A stretch of DNA of 32,432 bases from CAYFRC01 sp050946115 (GTDB lineage Bacteria; Bacillota; Clostridia; Christensenellales; Aristaeellaceae), in NCBI GenBank assembly GCA_050946115.1, contig JBMNUF010000026.1, positions 1-32,432 of the forward strand. Reading direction: 5' to 3'. Below are positions 31,872 to 32,432 of the stretch, piece after piece. Both the position numbers and the translations under genes were made by a program. The notes under the pieces were generated by a model. It worked only from the letters and a program-made list of their open reading frames with translations, searched no databases and had not been told where the DNA came from. Position 1 is the stretch's first letter, and each line of letters starts with the position of its first letter.

Positions 31872-32432
31872 GTCGCCCCTCCCGCAGGGGCGTGGATTGA
31901 AATGCGAGTATGCCGTAACCATGCAGGCTCCGTCTAGTCGCCCCTCCCGCAGGGGCGTGGATTGAAATGTCGCCACCTATCGCGAAACCCGGGAAACGTT
32001 TGTCGCCCCTCCCGCAGGGGCGTGGATTGAAATTCGACGTTTTTGTCGATTGTATGCTGATAAATGTTGTCGCCCCTCCCGCAGGGGCGTGGATTGAAAT
32101 ACAAACCGGTAACAGTTATGAAGAATTGGTTAAAGTCGCCCCTCCCGCAGGGGCGTGGATTGAAATCGCGGTGAAAACACAGACAAGCCCCGCGGGCGTT
32201 GTCGCCCCTCCCGCAGGGGCGTGGATTGAAATCTACGCTCGCGCAGCTTGCGCCTGTACAGCGCGGTCGCCCCTCCCGCAGGGGCGTGGATTGAAATCGT
32301 CCAGCCCGTTTTCAGCCGCCAGCGAAGCGTTGTCGCCCCTCCCGCAGGGGCGTGGATTGAAATAAATTGCTGGGCGCTCAAATCGAGTCCGTGTACGTCG
32401 CCCCTCCCGCAGGGGCGTGGATTGAAATGGGG

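Larger units (their letters stand above)
28305..32432 (+). CRISPR. Type I-C CRISPR array, 63 repeats visible, continues past the right edge
   Basis: The 32-bp repeat begins GTCGCCCC and ends GTGGATTGAAAT. Its inner part has CGCCCCT and AGGGGCG arms (positions 3-9 and 15-21) around CCCGC. The 3' end GTGGATTGAAAT is the type I-C form. Counting by hand gives 63 copies, the first at 28305-28336 and the last at 32397-32428, with 62 complete spacers of 32-36 bp; the repeat period averages 66.0 bp. All repeats read as identical. A 64th unit begins with GGGG at the edge. Cas5c should cut after repeat position 21, leaving the 11-nt handle TGGATTGAAAT. Direction is set by the leader and cas2 on the left, so the newest spacers should be near 28337. 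Repeat identity and spacer uniformity suggest an active array. Confidence 0.99.

Overview
The window looks like chromosomal DNA of a GC-rich, anaerobic-type Firmicute, most likely a member of the Clostridia. The reasons are strong AGGAGG-type ribosome sites, sigma-A promoters often carrying an extended TGG-TATAAT -10, a Firmicutes PurBox-like site, a membrane-anchored RNase Y, a long single-chain PurL and formate-tetrahydrofolate ligase. Genus and species cannot be fixed from the sequence alone.

Layout. Positions 1-334 hold a decayed transposase remnant (minus strand, running off the left edge) and a clean promoter. Two Nudix hydrolase genes converge at 335-1334. From 14330 down to 1428 on the minus strand lies a tight ten-gene purine operon, in transcription order purE-purC-purF-purM-purN-purO-purH(C-terminal)-purD-purL-fhs. 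It encodes most steps from PRPP to IMP; fhs makes the 10-formyl-THF used by PurN and the AICAR transformylase. The operon is unusual in two ways. IMP is made by a stand-alone AICAR transformylase plus an archaeal-type PurO cyclohydrolase, and the PurF protein lacks the N-terminal catalytic cysteine. purK, purB and purA are not in the window. A PurBox-like element lies between purE and the divergent plus-strand genes.

Positions 14626-20320 (plus strand) carry a DUF362/ferredoxin protein and a cytoplasmic DUF5060-type glycoside hydrolase as a two-gene operon, then rny with its own promoter and a structured leader, then an ApgM-family phosphoglycerate-mutase-like gene. Rho-independent terminators separate the units.

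Positions 20397-32432 are a complete type I-C CRISPR-Cas locus: cas3-cas5c-cas8c-cas7c-cas4-cas1-cas2, followed by a leader and an array. Sixty-three repeats of 32 bp are visible, all identical by reading, with 62 complete spacers of 32-36 bp, and the array continues past the right edge. An in-frame start with a strong ribosome site inside cas8c predicts the small subunit Cas11c. The array contains related spacers: one pair is reverse-complementary over its full 35 nt with a single mismatch, four spacers (two identical) come from one C-rich target family, and one 33-nt spacer recurs with one extra base. These point to repeated acquisition from the same invaders and possibly to integration in both orientations.
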